Source of the DNA: Symsagittifera roscoffensis
Lineage: Eukaryota; Xenacoelomorpha; Acoela; Convolutidae
DNA: 64,000 nucleotides
Assembly (NCBI RefSeq): GCF_963678635.1
Contig: NC_087068.1
Span: forward strand, 58,451,896 to 58,515,895
Direction: 5' to 3'
Shown here: piece by piece, positions 1 to 12,292 of the stretch
Layout: each line of letters begins with the position of its first letter
Position numbering within the stretch: the stretch's first letter is position 1
The notes under the pieces: model-generated
The model's database searches: none
What the model was told of the DNA's origin: nothing
Seen by the model: the letters and a program-made list of their open reading frames with translations, nothing else
Position numbers and translations under genes: made by a program

Positions 1-903
1 AGAACAGTCAGAGGGGAGCCGAGTTGTCTTCTCGATGCCGCCAATTCTCTTCATCCAAATTTGCAGTTCACTCTAGAGAAAACTAATTCGGAGGGGAGTT
101 TGCCGTTCCTCGATTTGAACATGAATTTATTGCAGGATAGGCGTGTAACTTGCTGTTGGTAACAAAAACCAACAGATACAGGGACTATACTGAATTATAG
201 AAGCTGCGCCGCAACTCAGTATAAGCGTAGTGTTATCCAAGGCACTGTACATCTAGTTTTTAGGAGTACATCTAGCTGGGAGCAATTTGATAAGGCTATG
301 GAAACTAATAGGGCGCAATGTCTGACAAATCAGTACCCTGAAAATTGGTCCGCAAAGGTGGCTTCAGACGCCTTGGGCAAGATCATCGAGGGTAAGGGCA
401 AGCCCCTGGATAGTGAGAGGTGTTTGTCAGTTCAATCACCAAAGGATGGGAAGCCCCCAATGCTGATGGTGCAATATAGAGGTAACCAGAGCCAATATTT
501 TGCTAACAGGTTACGAAAATTAACTAACATTCAAGTGGTTTTCACCACAAGAAAACTAGAATCACGTTTATGATCACTGAAGTCAGCATTTTCTAATGAC
601 CTCAAGTCAAGATTGGTTTATAAACTGTCAAGTAGTGGATGCACTTCCAACTATGTCGGACAAACTGTTCGACATTTGACCACTAGAATTGAGGAACATA
701 AGAAAGCTGACTCACCGGTAGGACTCCACCTTCAGCAATGCCAACTTGAAGGAAATAGCGCAGATCTTTGTTGGGAAATTATAGATAAGTCAAACAACCA
801 AACAAAATTGCTAACACTGGAGGCAATACATACCAGGAAAAAGAAACCGGGCTTGAACACACGCGGTGAGTTTAGGAGTAGGGAGTTAACACTGAAAATT
901 TAG
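1..903 (+). pseudogene. Penelope-like retroelement, 3' end with GIY-YIG domain
   Basis: Reading from base 1, one frame runs 300 codons to the stop at 901-903, broken only by in-frame stops TAA at 160-162 and TGA at 571-573. The first part (FLDLNMN near 109-129, then a conserved block to about 360) resembles the C-terminal part of Penelope-like reverse transcriptases. The last 95 residues carry a GIY-YIG nuclease signature: VYKLSSSGC, then NYVGQT at about 649-666, an Arg and EHKK. In this class the nuclease nicks target DNA for retrotransposition. The 5' part lies outside the window. With only two stops and no frameshift, this is a relatively young dead copy. The family call rests on motif recognition, not a search. 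Confidence 0.82.
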
Positions 904-1740
904 TCCCAAAATATTTTTGGTTTTTATTTAAAACGTACATGTCTAAATCAAAATTATGACTCAAAAACTTCTAGACAAATTAATTTTAAAATGTTTAATT
1001 AATTTTAGAGGTTAAAAGTATTTTAATCTTAAAACTAATTTAGTAAATTAGAGGTCAACTGTGATTGGCTAATTTTTTATCATGATGGTTTAGAACCAAA
1101 TTGTATGTGATTTATTGTAAATAACATTTGTAAATTGATGTTTTATCGTCATTTAAATCAGTTTATTGTAAAAAACCTGACAAGGCATATAATTGCGAAA
1201 ACGTTCGAAATTTACTTTATAGCAAAAATTTCTTCAAACTAATAATAGGAACCTCAAGGATTAAGTCTGCAGCCCCAAACATGCCGGAACCACGGTTCAC
1301 TCGTACAGAGGTGCAAAGCTAGCCGAACTCACCGCTACTGTCTACCGCTACCCCTAGCAGAAACTGAACTGTGTTACTATAGTAGCCGGCTTCAAGAATA
1401 ACTCATATACGGTTTCAGACTTCGCTAACGACTGGACATTTTTAAGTTTAACCGAAATGTGCTTATTATCCCCAAAACCATCCTCTGAGCAAATAATCAC
1501 TTCATAAACAGAAAACTTGGTGCTCTAAATAAGTCTTTTTTTTCGTCTTATTAATACATTTTAGCAATCAAGAATCCAAATTTTCTCCCAACCTAATTGT
1601 TAATTTTTGTGTCAATATGTTTTGTAAAATTGGTATTCATTTTTTTCTTTATGGTAATAAAGTTTTCAGTTTATTGCTCGCTCAGCCAACTCGTAAATAT
1701 TCACCATAAATATACCCTTCTCATTGCTAAATTAAGGCCG
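904..1740 (+). other. Penelope-like 3' tail and AT-rich flank
   Basis: No coding sequence is seen. At 1175-1207 there is a block beginning ACCTGACAAGG and ending GCGAAAACGTTCG, which looks like the conserved 3' UTR end of Penelope-like elements. The element probably ends near 1230. The rest to 1740 holds nothing I can assign. Confidence 0.45.
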
Positions 1741-4425
1741 ATTGGAAAAGGAGGCATATGGTGTGTCTTTTGCAAAGCATACATCCTTGTCTCATGTAGC
1801 GGGCTACAGAGCAGCAAATTTTACAACGATGTGTTCTCCTGCATACAATGCACCCCGGAAAAAGGTCCAGTTTTGCAAAAGGTCCAACTCAACCATCAGA
1901 CCAACAAGCACAGCCCCCATCACAACTCAAAAAGAAACATCACCGGCAACACTCGAAACAAACGTACTGTCCCGCGCAACACAATCTAATTCATCGCCCC
2001 CAGCAATCACTTTAGCCTCCTGCGACCCCTGAAAACTTATCGACCAAGAACTTGAAATTGAAATAAACGAACTAAGCAAGAACAAGCCCGATTTCCAATT
2101 CAGAGAACTACTGAACCAGCAGCTGTTGTCATTAGTAGAAGAAACACCAAATTCTAACGTTGCAATGAAAGCAGCAATGATTCAGCCACATCTGCCGCTC
2201 CCCAAACCTGAATCAGAAACATATAGATGAAACTCCAAAAATCTGAGCCGCCGCATAATTTTATAGAAGCAAGGCCTACTAGACGAACTGCAAATGCTCT
2301 CCAAAATGTCTACCGCCATTGCCTGCCTTTCAGACAAGAAAACAAGAGGAGTACTTCCCCTAAACGAAGTCATTGAAGGAAAAACAGTCCTTAGTATCCT
2401 GGAAGAAAAACATCACCAAGCCAAAACAGCAAATACTAACTATATAACTGAAATTAGTGAAGACACAATGCCATACTACCCCTCTATGTTCGAGCAAATA
2501 AACGCCAGACAGTTCAAAAGTCAACCCTGAAAATGCACGGAATCCACAGCTCCTCAGGTCTGGATGCGTGCGAATGGAAAAAGAAAATGCCTCACTTCAA
2601 CCTGACATCCACTGGCCCTTGCAAAACATTTGCTAAGCTATCCTTTATAACAGCAAGTAAAACTCTCCCCATGAAAACCCCACGGCGAACAACTTGTGTC
2701 GCCTGACACTTTTGGACAAAATCCAGGGGTACGGCCCATTGGAATAGGCGAGGTTCTGAGAAGAATAATTGGCAAAATAATCACCCAATGTTTAAAATCA
2801 GACCTTTAAATTATCGGAAAAAATTTCCAACTCTGCTAAGGCCAGAAGTGTATGCATATCCACAGTTTGAGGAACGAGGTTGAGAAACCGGAAACGGACG
2901 CTTTACTACTTATTGATGCAGAAAATGGCTATGTACGGAATTGGGATAAACCCACTGATTGAGCCCCTACAAAAACCAAATGTCACCAAAAATGGTACGC
3001 AGGTGACGGAAGCGCTGCAGGTGTTCTTAGGAGTCTCCGCGCAATACTGGACAACCTGGATGAGCCCGGAAAGGCTTCGGATACAATGTGAAGCCTTGCA
3101 AGTGTCAACTCATAGTAAAGGAAAACCGTCGGGAAAGCGCCTTGAAAAGGTTCGAAAGCGCAATTACTACAATGGTAGACGGCTTTAGAATCCTCGGATC
3201 GGTTATAGGAACACCATCAGCATGCGATAAATACATGAAAAGACAGCTACCCTAACTGAAAAGCTTTCCAAAATACCTAAAACAACATCACAAAATGCAT
3301 ACTCCTGTTTCACAAAGGGATTTCAAAAGCAAATTAAGCACTCTAACCAGAACAACTCTAGAAGTACTTAAGAAAATGGATGAATTTGAGAAAAGCGTAA
3401 GCCAGCAGCTACTTCCTAGTATTAATGGCAGAAACCATATAACCGATGGAGATCTCAGCTTTTTTGCACTAACACTAAAAATGGGAGGCTTAGACCTCCC
3501 ATTCTAAGACGGACTTTTTCAGAAATTATGAGTGGTCAGGAGCCATTTGTGATCTGTTAGAAAAGAGTGATACTGAAAAAGCTGAAACGGAACAATCTTT
3601 GATAAATACAAACATCAAAACTGAGAGACAGAACATGACACTCTCGAAAAGGCTAAAATTACTGAAAAATGCTCATCAGCAAAAAAAAACTGACAATAAA
3701 TCTAGCGTTGCAGAAAGAAACATCGAATTGGCTAAACGGGCTACCCCTAAAGACACAATTTTTCCCTCAACAAATCAGAGTTTAAAGATGGATCTGGACG
3801 CCGATTCAGTCGATTCTTTTTCGATGTAAAAATTTTCAATTCCTTACTAAATCCTGCCCTAAAACTATATCTAGCGCCTACAAATATCATGAGAGTGTCA
3901 AAACACTAAAATGACCAAAAAGGTTTCTGGATGTAGAACAGCAGTTTTGTTCCAATAATTTTTGCGTGCATCGGAGGAGCAGCACCAGGCTCTACAAAAA
4001 CCGTCCAGAAACAAGCAGAGAAACTAAGCGAAAAACGGAACAAAAGATACTCGAACGCAATAAATTCCATAATAACAAAAATAGGTTTTGCACTTCTGAG
4101 GAGTACAATCTTCTGCCTTAGTGGGTGCAAAAATCTCAAAAATACATCCAACATAGACAATTCTATCTGTGCCATAATCGAGGAGGGTAGATTTTAATTA
4201 AAAAATCTCTGGATGCATTAAAATCGACTTGATTTAAATATAAAATTTTGCAAATGAATTTATTTAGCATTGGAATAGCACTATCCAACCTGTGCTCACA
4301 CTGCGCCTGACGGAGGGGCCCATTTTAACTGTAAATAAATTGGTTTTTAGTTGTATACACCTGATCATGCTAGTTATAGCGAAAACGTTAGTATTTTAAT
4401 TTAAGAAATGTTGATTCACACTATT
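1740..4425 (+). pseudogene. Non-LTR retroelement (plus copy), zinc finger + RT, decayed
   Basis: This is a mutated retroelement in several frames. Near 1760-1860 a CVFC, SCSGL, CIQC series suggests an N-terminal zinc finger. RT blocks follow: NPGVRPIGIGEVLRRIIGK (about 2725-2780), LLIDAEN (motif A, about 2905-2925), then MAMYGIGINPLIEPL (about 2925-2970), and KWYAGDGSAAG (motif C, normally YADD, here YAGD, about 2993-3025). The thumb runs to GGLDLPF at 3505. Downstream are SLNKSEFKDG (about 3765-3790), FFFDVKIFN and a C-terminal block ending about 4195. The segment between motif A and GIGINPL is too short, so motif B seems deleted. A second deletion follows EFKD. The domain order suggests a LINE with a restriction-like endonuclease, which is an inference. 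A GCGAAAACGTT end lies at 4379-4389. Confidence 0.7.
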
Positions 4426-4429
4426 TTCA

Positions 4430-5338
4430 AAAAATTGATTAATTGGCCGATAGCCTTCAATTAAAAAACTTAAGTGATAAAAGTGGCCCTTCCGTTTAGT
4501 TACGGCAAGTGCAAAAACTGGATAGGGGCATACCAGCGTTATAAAAAAGCATATCTATCAGCTAAGTGTATCATTTTATCAATGAAGTCATAAATCAGCT
4601 TTATGTGCATCGTCGCAACGTTAATTTATCTTAGCCATCCTTCCTCTACAATAGCACTAATGGAGTTGTCAATAAAATGGTTTTTTTGCAACGATCTTCA
4701 ACCCCGTAAACAAAAAATAGAGTTCGTCAGGAGCGCGAAGCTAGTTTAGTTCTTATGTAGTTTATCGATTCTGGGTAGCTTTCTTGTCTTTTTTCACTTA
4801 GTTTTTTGGCTCATCGCTGCAGCGTCCGGTTGGCTGTTTGAGCAGAATCACCGGTGCATCCGAAATTTAGCGGGCAGAAGCTACTCTGCTCTATGTTTAA
4901 AATTCTTTGCTGACATTTGGAGTTCTTCAGCGTTTCGTGATTTTTGTATGCGTCTTTATGCATTTTTCGCGATACTTTGGCATGGGGGTTGGCATCAAAG
5001 AAAGCGCGGCTAAATCGTGAAACCCAGAGTCCGTTTGCTTTAAAGTCAAGTTATGCCTCATTTTCAGTTGTAGTTGAAGTGTTGACAAAGCTTTCGCCTT
5101 GCAACGGCTGAAGTTTTGGCTCAATCTCGACGTCATGGCAAACCTCGTTTATGATGTTGAATAATGTGTCTCTAACCTCATTGCTTGTTATGTGTGTGTA
5201 ACCACTCTTTGCACAGTGTAGGACATGCGTCAAGTTAAAATTAGCATCACATGCGCACTTAAGTGGGGTTTTGGTCGGTTCCCATCCTTATCTTAAGTAA
5301 ATATCATCTCTGAATTCTGATTTATTCAAGTTCAAATT
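4430..5338 (-). pseudogene. Non-LTR retroelement (minus copy), C-terminal endonuclease-like part
   Basis: Reading the minus strand from 5338, the frame gives LNKSEFRDD, then CACD...H...C (a CxC-x-H-x-C zinc cluster, about 5240-5190), a conserved NEVRD stretch, and EIEPKLQPLQGE near 5110. An in-frame stop follows, then GLW and AFFDA. The later part matches the plus copy just upstream (IDNSI, AI.EEG), so both are one family. A Cys-His cluster followed by a Gly-aromatic block and FFD is the layout of LINE restriction-like endonucleases; I infer that role. Stops and frame breaks show it is dead. It lies tail to tail with the plus copy (junction about 4400-4440), and its 5' side is cut by the E repeat at 5341. 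Confidence 0.68.
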
Positions 5339-5340
5339 GT

Positions 5341-5990
5341 TGTAACATTCGCCCATACATTTTATAGTCACGGAGCAGAGAAAAAGTACCTATTGACGAC
5401 TGGCTGACGTCATTTTCCGTAACTCTACTCGTTTTTAACCGTCTAGACCTAGCCAGTTGTTTTTCTGGTCTGTTGAGGGCTAAGTAAAAAGTTACCATTT
5501 TTAGGCCATCAGCTGATGGATTGACTCTTTACTCTTTTCTAACTACTCAAGCTATGGAATTCGAAAGAATATTGGAGTTAATTAAATCGTTCAGGGAACT
5601 ACAGTAGGTACAAATACGTTTACAAAGTCTCTACCATTCTCTGATAGTCTCTGGACACCGGGGCTCCAATTCTGTGTTCCCCCTGGGATAACGTCTTTAT
5701 CTTCCCATATTCGTGGCACGGGAGGCTATGGATGCGTTCCGGATATCCCACTGGACTTTCCTTCCGTCTGATTTTTCTCAGATAAGCGTCTTTTTGGGTC
5801 TTGTTACCACGATAAGACGCCTCTCTTTTCTCAAGTTTTTGTTTATCTGATTTTCGTCTCATTAATCCGGTTATCTGTTTTTATTGTATCATATGGCCGT
5901 CTGTTTTTTCTGGGAAATATCCTAGCTCCAATCGAAGATTTGAAAATTTTTATTTGAAAACATTCTGGCCCTCTTTTTCATAACGAGTTC
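5341..5990 (+). repeat. E repeat, copy 1 (3' end eroded)
   Basis: It starts TGTAACATTCGCCC directly against the minus-strand retroelement frame. It shares with 22385-23257 the blocks CACCTATTGACGAC-like, GGCTAAGTAAAAAGT and a region near 5640-5860 (read on the minus strand as GTGCCCAGAGACTATCAG-like). The match fades after about 5990. It is probably a solo LTR or a non-autonomous DNA element; see the intact copy. Confidence 0.7.
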
Positions 5991-6650
5991 ACTTTTAAGC
6001 TCTTCAACGTCTTCTTTCATTTGCTTCTGAATCCGTTTGCTTCTTTCGTTTGCTTCTACGTTTGCTTCTGCAAACCGCATCAGAAATTAAGTTTTATGAA
6101 CGTCACCTCAACTCACCGCGTGTCATAAATGGCAAGGTACCACTTTTCACTGCCTTCTTTTATTTTCACAAAATATGCACCACGAAGAGTGCCTTAGATA
6201 AAAAGAACTTTTTCTGTCTTCTTATGTCATGTCATCAAAAAGATTTTTTTTCGCTCTGGGCAATTTAAAAAGGTTTGAGACGTGGCACGGCTACGCACCC
6301 GTTAAAATTAAATTAGTGTCATTCACAAAGTATACTTGTTTGTTAATTTATGCTGTCGCCTTCAATATTAAAATTAAGAAAATCTGTGGCTAGGAAAGTT
6401 AATGAGGTACCCATCCTCCGCGAGCAAGCGTACCCAAACCCTATAAGAAGATGTGTCCTACACAGGTTAAAAACTTCAGTTAGGCTTAAGTAGTTTGATA
6501 TACTCACCCAAGTCCTGCATAGATAATTAACAAAAAACTAAAATTTTCTATTGCAATTCAACAATTGAAACAATTCCTAATAGTTTCAAAATCTGGTCTG
6601 ACCAGATATCAAGAAAACAATCAATTTAAAAGTTTAAATAACTAATCTTT
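5991..6650. other. Unassigned spacer with a short 10-bp repeat
   Basis: At 6017-6068 the word GTTTGCTTCT recurs about four times with small changes. The rest is AT-rich, with no coding evidence. Confidence 0.4.
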
Positions 6651-8423
6651 GTTGTTTTGTTCAAGTTTTCACGCACTACACAATTGAGTTTTTCACTTCT
6701 CTTCAATTCTGCTTCGCGTCTTGCCTTCAATTCTCACTCCATCGCTTCTTTTTCTTGTTCTTATTCTTGTTCGCCCATCTCGCTGTCTTCCAGCATTTTC
6801 TGTAGCATGTCAACAGAATTTCCGGCCATGTTCCAGCAATCTCCGGCAGTAGATCCACGTTCACCTTTGCGCCCGATTCCTACAGAAGCTATTAAGCAAG
6901 CACAGGCTCACTTTCCGTTCCAGATCAACTTGTAAGACATCCCTCTTCTCGTTTTCTGTGGTTTCAGTGTTCCTGTGGGTCAGGAAGGCTCTCTTATAGC
7001 CTCCCGGTCCTTTATTTAGCTGAAAAAATTGATGGACTTTCATGTTTCGGGACATATGACGCTTCGCGCGTTTATACACCCATGTCATCATCACCGCATG
7101 GAACCAAGGCATCTACCTCTGTCTTGCCCAAGTCCTTTTGATGGCTCTGGGTATCCTCAGATCTTTGCAGGTACTTTTAAACAGATCCAGTTTCTTGTTG
7201 ACACTCACTTTGCTCAGCTGCTCAGGAGTTGGTTGTACCATCTCCTGTTCGCTCTTTCCTGCATTAGCCTCAAGCTATTTCACTGCTAACATGGCACTGA
7301 CCACCAATATCGACATATTCTGGGCTTGATCAGGCAAACCCACGGAAATTAGCTACCAGCATCCCATACCAACACTAAGTTTGCTCTCTTTGGGTAGCAA
7401 AACGTCTGCTTCAGGAAGTGACACGTGTACTCCTTATGAGTCAGCAGGATGTTCCTCCAGGTTCGACAACCCGATGCTATCAGCGGTGGCTCTATCTCCC
7501 TCATCATCTGATGCGTTTCATTTTTCTCGTCAATTGTAGGGAAATCATTTACCATCCTTCCACTCGCTTCCTTCCCCTGATAAACATTGACTTTTCCGTC
7601 ACCCTGTTTCACAAAGTTTTCTCCTATTATCTCTTTTAATTCGTCTCTTGACCTCTCGGGAACTGCCCGAAGATTTCGTCATTAGTTCATGGGATTTTCC
7701 AGACATCTTCGACAATCGCACGCACTTGGGCACCGAAGAGAATTGATCAATCAACCGATGCTGCGTTTTGAGCTGTTGCATTATGGTGCCGAACTGGAGT
7801 ACTCCGGCCAGCTGTCTTGTGATATCCCTCGCTGTGCTTCAAGTTCATTTCAATCTCAATGGCTTCTCGCCAGCTTCCAATTTTCTGCTCAGCCTGCAGC
7901 GACCCGGGAAACATATCCACGCTCACGCGGTCACTAACTCATGTTGCCTCTCTGGACGTTCAGTGATTTTATGGAGCTTGTCATACTGTAGAAGCCCAAG
8001 GCAGTTACCAAATTCAACTCAGTAACCTAGTGGCAGTCAGAAACCAATTCCATCTTGCTCCTGTCCGACTTAGCCTCCCAAACAGCCTCGCTAACTGGCA
8101 ATGCTTTTCGGCCAGGGTTTCCGTGCAGTGAACCGTTAAGCAAACGTGCCCTTTCAGTCCCTAACTGGCGGCCAGGCACTCACCTGTCTTCATCCCATCA
8201 CTCGGGAAGTTTCGCTCCGATGGTTTCGTGGGTGTCTCCTCTAATTCAACATCAGCTGTGAGGTCTCATATCAGGCCCGCGTTCCGATTTGGGCACCAAG
8301 AAGGTTTCATGAGTTCCCAAATCGTTACTAGACTGGTCTTCAGTGGACCTTCCCGCTAACCACACTCAAAGCTTACTTGCATATCTAACCACACTCAGTT
8401 GTAGATCCAACCTGACACACGGG
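6650..8423 (-). pseudogene. Decayed coding remnant, 3' part of the unrecognised minus-strand element
   Basis: The base composition here is GC-richer than the flanks and resembles the rest of the minus-strand element, but only short open stretches survive (for example 7112-6861, and 7781-7599 with a lysine/arginine-rich end). I see no named domain. One stretch near 7260-7140 is rich in Lys and Leu. It is placed with the element because composition and strand continue without a break from 8424. Function unknown. Confidence 0.4.
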
Positions 8424-9617
8424 TTAGCTATAAACGCCGTCGTTACTGACGAAAGTGTGCGCATCGTCTCGTCGAAATACTTCTAGAGGGCCGTCTTCCA
8501 AAAAAAATTTCACAAGCAGCTCCAGGCCGTCTTTATTCGCCCCCGTCGACATCACGGTGCCGTATTCTTTCCTCTTCAGGTTTGATCCTATCTTTAGCTC
8601 CATTAGGTATTCATGCATGGCTTGCTTATCATGCCATGCTATCAAATGTTCTCTCGCGGAATTTTTCACATCCAACATTTCCACATAGCCACCAGCAGGA
8701 TTGCCCATGAGGATTGGTTCGGTCACAGTGATGCAGATGTACTCGACCACGTCGAGCTATCCCTCAAGTTTCATCGTCGCTAAGTTAGTCCGGGATGGCT
8801 TGTAGTCTTCCAAACCACCTGATCCACACTGGCTGACGACCTCCATTTCCAGTCTGGTGTCAGCCAGGGTTCTCTCGTTCTTCCTCGCTTTAGAGGCTGT
8901 GAACATCAGTCCTGCCAACAACATTGGTGGGACCTGATTCTCCTTCTCCCTGCCTCCGTGCGTGGCACCATCCCATTTTCCGCCTTCATTTTCCGCCTTC
9001 CGGGATACTTTCTCTAGCGACTTCACCACTGCGGCGACTTTCAATTTCACAACCCTCGGGTAGATCGTTTTGTTATTTACTCTGCTCTTGAGTTTTCTCA
9101 CCACGGACTTGTACTTCTTCAGCCCTTTCCTGGTTCCTTTGAAAGGCTGGTCCCGTCCCACCGTACTCTTTTCAGCGCTATCTTCCGTGACTGACTCGGT
9201 CACACCGTCAGATTCAGTGGGCTCCATAATTTTTTCATGCATAATGAGCCGATTCAAACCCACTCTCATTACGGATTGAGTGCCATATCTCCGGATCACC
9301 TTCCAGGAGCTCTCCATGAGAGCCACCCGCGTCCACACTTCTCCAGTCTTCCTCTCAAGTTCGCTCTGATACTGTTTCTGTTCTTCTTCAGGCAACGTGC
9401 TCAGGAATGCCACTCGCAATGGTTCATCAATCCTCCGAGGAGATTCGCAGAGCAGTTTGGACGCTTCTCTTCTCTGATGTGCCTCTATTAAGGACATTGA
9501 CTCCACAGGAGACAAGCTAGCTGGGGGTTCTCTGGTGGGCGACATAAGTGACGATGGCTTCATCAGCATCAGTAATTCGTTAAAGTCATACTCTAAGAAG
9601 TCTCTCTCCCTGGTCAA
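8424..9617 (-). pseudogene. Second ORF of the unrecognised minus-strand element
   Basis: One minus-strand frame runs 398 codons from 9617 to 8424 with a single TAG at 8759-8757. The first 286 residues include the longest uninterrupted frame of the window: an acidic, Glu/Gln-rich middle (LPEEEQKQYQSELERK), then a very basic stretch (KGTRKGLKKYKSVVRKLKSR) that could bind nucleic acid. The 108 residues after the stop have an ordinary globular composition (EYICITVTEPI, EYGTVMSTGANKDGLELLV). There is no membrane segment or signal peptide. I do not recognise the family. It lies downstream of the SGNH-like polyprotein on the same strand, so it may be a second product of one mobile element. Confidence 0.55.
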
Positions 9618-10105
9618 TTTCGCTCACTTTTTCACCTTTGCCCTCAAAGTGATCATTCTCCCCTTGGTTCTCTTTATTCGCATCTTGATCCTTTCCCTCA
9701 TCGTCTTGCTTGAATTCCGGTCCAGAGGGGCCTTGGCGCATGTCACCTTCTGAATCCAGCCGAGCCGGTATCATCAGTTCACCCTCTTGGCAAAGCAGCT
9801 CGTCATTTATGACAATTTTCACAGGTTGCTAAGCGTGCGCCGACCTTTCCTCTATCGTGAGATAGATGCCTCCCTTCGACTCCTTTGCCACTTCTAGCAT
9901 CACCACTGTCTCTCGCCTGGGCCAAAATTCAATCTGGATTTTTCGTCGGCCGGTGAATACACATAGTTCCAATGACCTGCAGACACCTCGGATTTCCTTG
10001 ATGGTATCGCTTTAATCTGTTCCAGACTCCATATAACAGGGAAAAATAAAACAAAAATGTGCAGGGCTGCCGAGTCCCAACTGATGAAGCGCAGTTCCAT
10101 TTCCT
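9586..10105 (-). pseudogene. Start region of the second ORF, frameshifted
   Basis: From about 10105 the minus strand reads a short hydrophobic stretch, then from about 9920 a clear frame: TVVMLEVAKESKGGIYLTI, a TAG stop, KIVINDELL, and an acidic Asp/Glu/Gln/Asn-rich low-complexity tract ending ERLL at about 9590. Around 9600 the frame shifts into the 9617-8424 frame, so both were probably one protein. No known domain is seen. Confidence 0.5.
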
Positions 10106-10449
10106 CACCTCACTTCAGCATTCTCTCCTCCACGTCCTGCGTGGCTCCAATCCTCGGTGCAAAAGCAGAACTGGTCGTCCCGAGCAGCATTTTTCTGATC
10201 CGCGGATATAGAGGGCACTTATCCGGCAGCGGTTTTCAACCCGCCAACCACGTCTCCTGATGTACCTTCACATGAGCATGTGACTCCGTCCAAGCCGGGG
10301 TTTTCACCGCGCCTTTGTGCCCTTGACGACTGGTCATAAATTCCAGAGCTTAGCGTTGAATTGGACGTTCGAAAGATCTTCGCAGCCTACTCGACTTTTA
10401 AAACTGTTGATGAAATCCATCAACGTCCAGCCATGGCTCTGTTATCCTT

Positions 10450-11180
10450 CCGAACAGCCTATCCTCGCATGCCAGTCTTCTCAGCTCCCGTTGTTCCACA
10501 CAATTCAGCACGGAACAGTCCGCACGCCTTCACCTGCAGGTCTGGAAACACGTGCGTCACTCTAGGCCCGTAGATCACTGTAACAAGCTCCCTCAGAGCG
10601 AAGATCAAAGCTAGCGGATCGACCGGCATCATGAGGGCCAAATTGGATAACAGGGGCATACCCCACACTTTGTCCGTTCCCTTTCGTCGAAGACATGTTT
10701 ATCCTCCCCAGTTAGGCTCCTGTTTGCATGCAGTAGATATTGAAGGAGCAGGGTCCTCCAATCCTTCAGCTTTCTGTAGAAGGCCGTTTCCATCTGCGCG
10801 TCAAATTCTTTTCTCGATCCTTGCAACTGTTCCGGATATCTCAGCAACACCAACAGGTCACCCAAACGGCCATAAGTTGTCCCTATCAGCGTGCGTGCGG
10901 GGCCTCATCACTAAGGCCATGCAACCGGAGGTCAGACAGTTCCTGAGTGAAGAGAACCACGGGTCTCTTCACAAAATTTTCTTGTCCGAAGGCTACGTTT
11001 AGTGCCAGCACAAGGCCAATGGATAATTTCCGAATATCTCTCACGAAGTTGGCTATTAGGTGTCTCGAAACTCTGGTATAACAGCTGCTGAAGCACGCGG
11101 GTGACCAGCCCACGCCCATTCCTTCGAGAATCTCATAGGACCTCTCGTATTCGGCTCTCGTTGCCAGCACATCCGCCTAG
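10450..11180 (-). pseudogene. C-terminal part of the SGNH-like polyprotein, decayed
   Basis: Open pieces in different frames (11170-10886, 10865-10629, 10668-10459) abut or overlap on the minus strand, as a frameshifted single reading frame would. Alternating hydrophobic blocks such as KLSIGLVLALNVAFG and FVKRPVVLF look like beta-strands of an alpha/beta fold. I cannot name the domain. Confidence 0.45.
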
Positions 11181-12292
11181 AACCTGTCCAAGGACTTCGT
11201 GTTTATCTCCTGCATCAACTGTAACATAGTTGCGCCCGCCTCCTCTCTAACGTATAGGATCTCATTTAAATACTGGTGAATTTCATTCACTACCGCTGTG
11301 CATCATCGAAGGCATCCTGTCCCAATGCGCATAGCCTTGGGGACAGATACAGCCAAGGGTTGGTATGAGGCTTCGTCCTCAAGGCCATAGCGCTAAGGTC
11401 TTCTTCCCTAGCCTCGTTTTCAACAGTCCGCCACATATTGAAAGTTCCAATCCCAATACCTCATTGAACACGACACGCATCGTGCTGTGATCCTTAAATT
11501 CTTGGACCGTGTTCGATATGTTCGACCATACTGCAGGGAGTTCTGATCGAAAGTGGAATTAACTGTTGGGATCAACTTATCGTTTCGGTGTCGGTATCAC
11601 TACTTCAAAGCGTCCTTCAGCAAGTAAGATGACCATCGCATACAAAAACTGCAGAGGCTCGGTTAGTAAGGCGTTGCCAGGGAACAGTATGAAAACAACT
11701 TTGACCAGTTTCATCGCAAAACAGCGTTGTACTGATTTTTCAGCTTCCATCATGGCGGAGAGAAGTGTCATGATCGCCTCTCCAATGACCTCAGAGCTTG
11801 CGGACGATCCGTCAACCAGACCGTTCAACAAACCTCTACTTTGCAAGTGGTCATTCGATCCTGCTTTTATGACAACCTGTGGGTCCATGTTCACCACTCT
11901 TTGCACATTCATTTCCATTCCCACCGCTTGCCTCCAATACTAATTGGGGCTGTGAGGAAAATTACAACTGGCCAAAAGAGTGAGCGAGGACTATACAGGT
12001 AGTCGGAGCTAGCCACTATCAAAATTTTCCCCATTTTTTTTCCAGAGGATCATACGCCGCGAACAGGTTCTCCCCTTTAGGTGACTGCAGGTGCGCATAT
12101 CTCTTCTCTTCTCATCACCTTCCACTGAGCTCACCCGGAGATAATCCCTAAAGTATTCGCCCGCTGGCTATCCCAGGGGCTCATCAAAATGCCTGTACAT
12201 ATTGGGATGTTTGTTATTGGGTTTGTTCTCCACTAAAAACTTCCCCTTCCGGCTCGGTGGGGCTCTTTCCTTGCCTGGTGACGGACGTCCGT
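11180..12292 (-). pseudogene. Middle of the SGNH-like polyprotein with a second GxND block
   Basis: The best part is the 115-residue frame 11924-11577. It has VVIKAGSNDHLQSRG, like the GxND block III of SGNH/GDSL hydrolases, then a helix-rich stretch and the strands KVVFILFPGN and EGRFEVVIPTP. Upstream (12240-11940) and downstream (11575-11200) the same reading continues through stops and frameshifts, for example EEDLSAMALRTKP near 11380 and WLYLSPRLCALG near 11340. Two GxND-type blocks in one polyprotein are unusual. Domain identity is an inference from motifs. Confidence 0.5.

Noticed and set aside
10317-11002. Several plus-strand frames of 70-123 codons
   Set aside because: The minus strand shows the more protein-like text and consistent direction with its neighbours; the plus frames are shadows.
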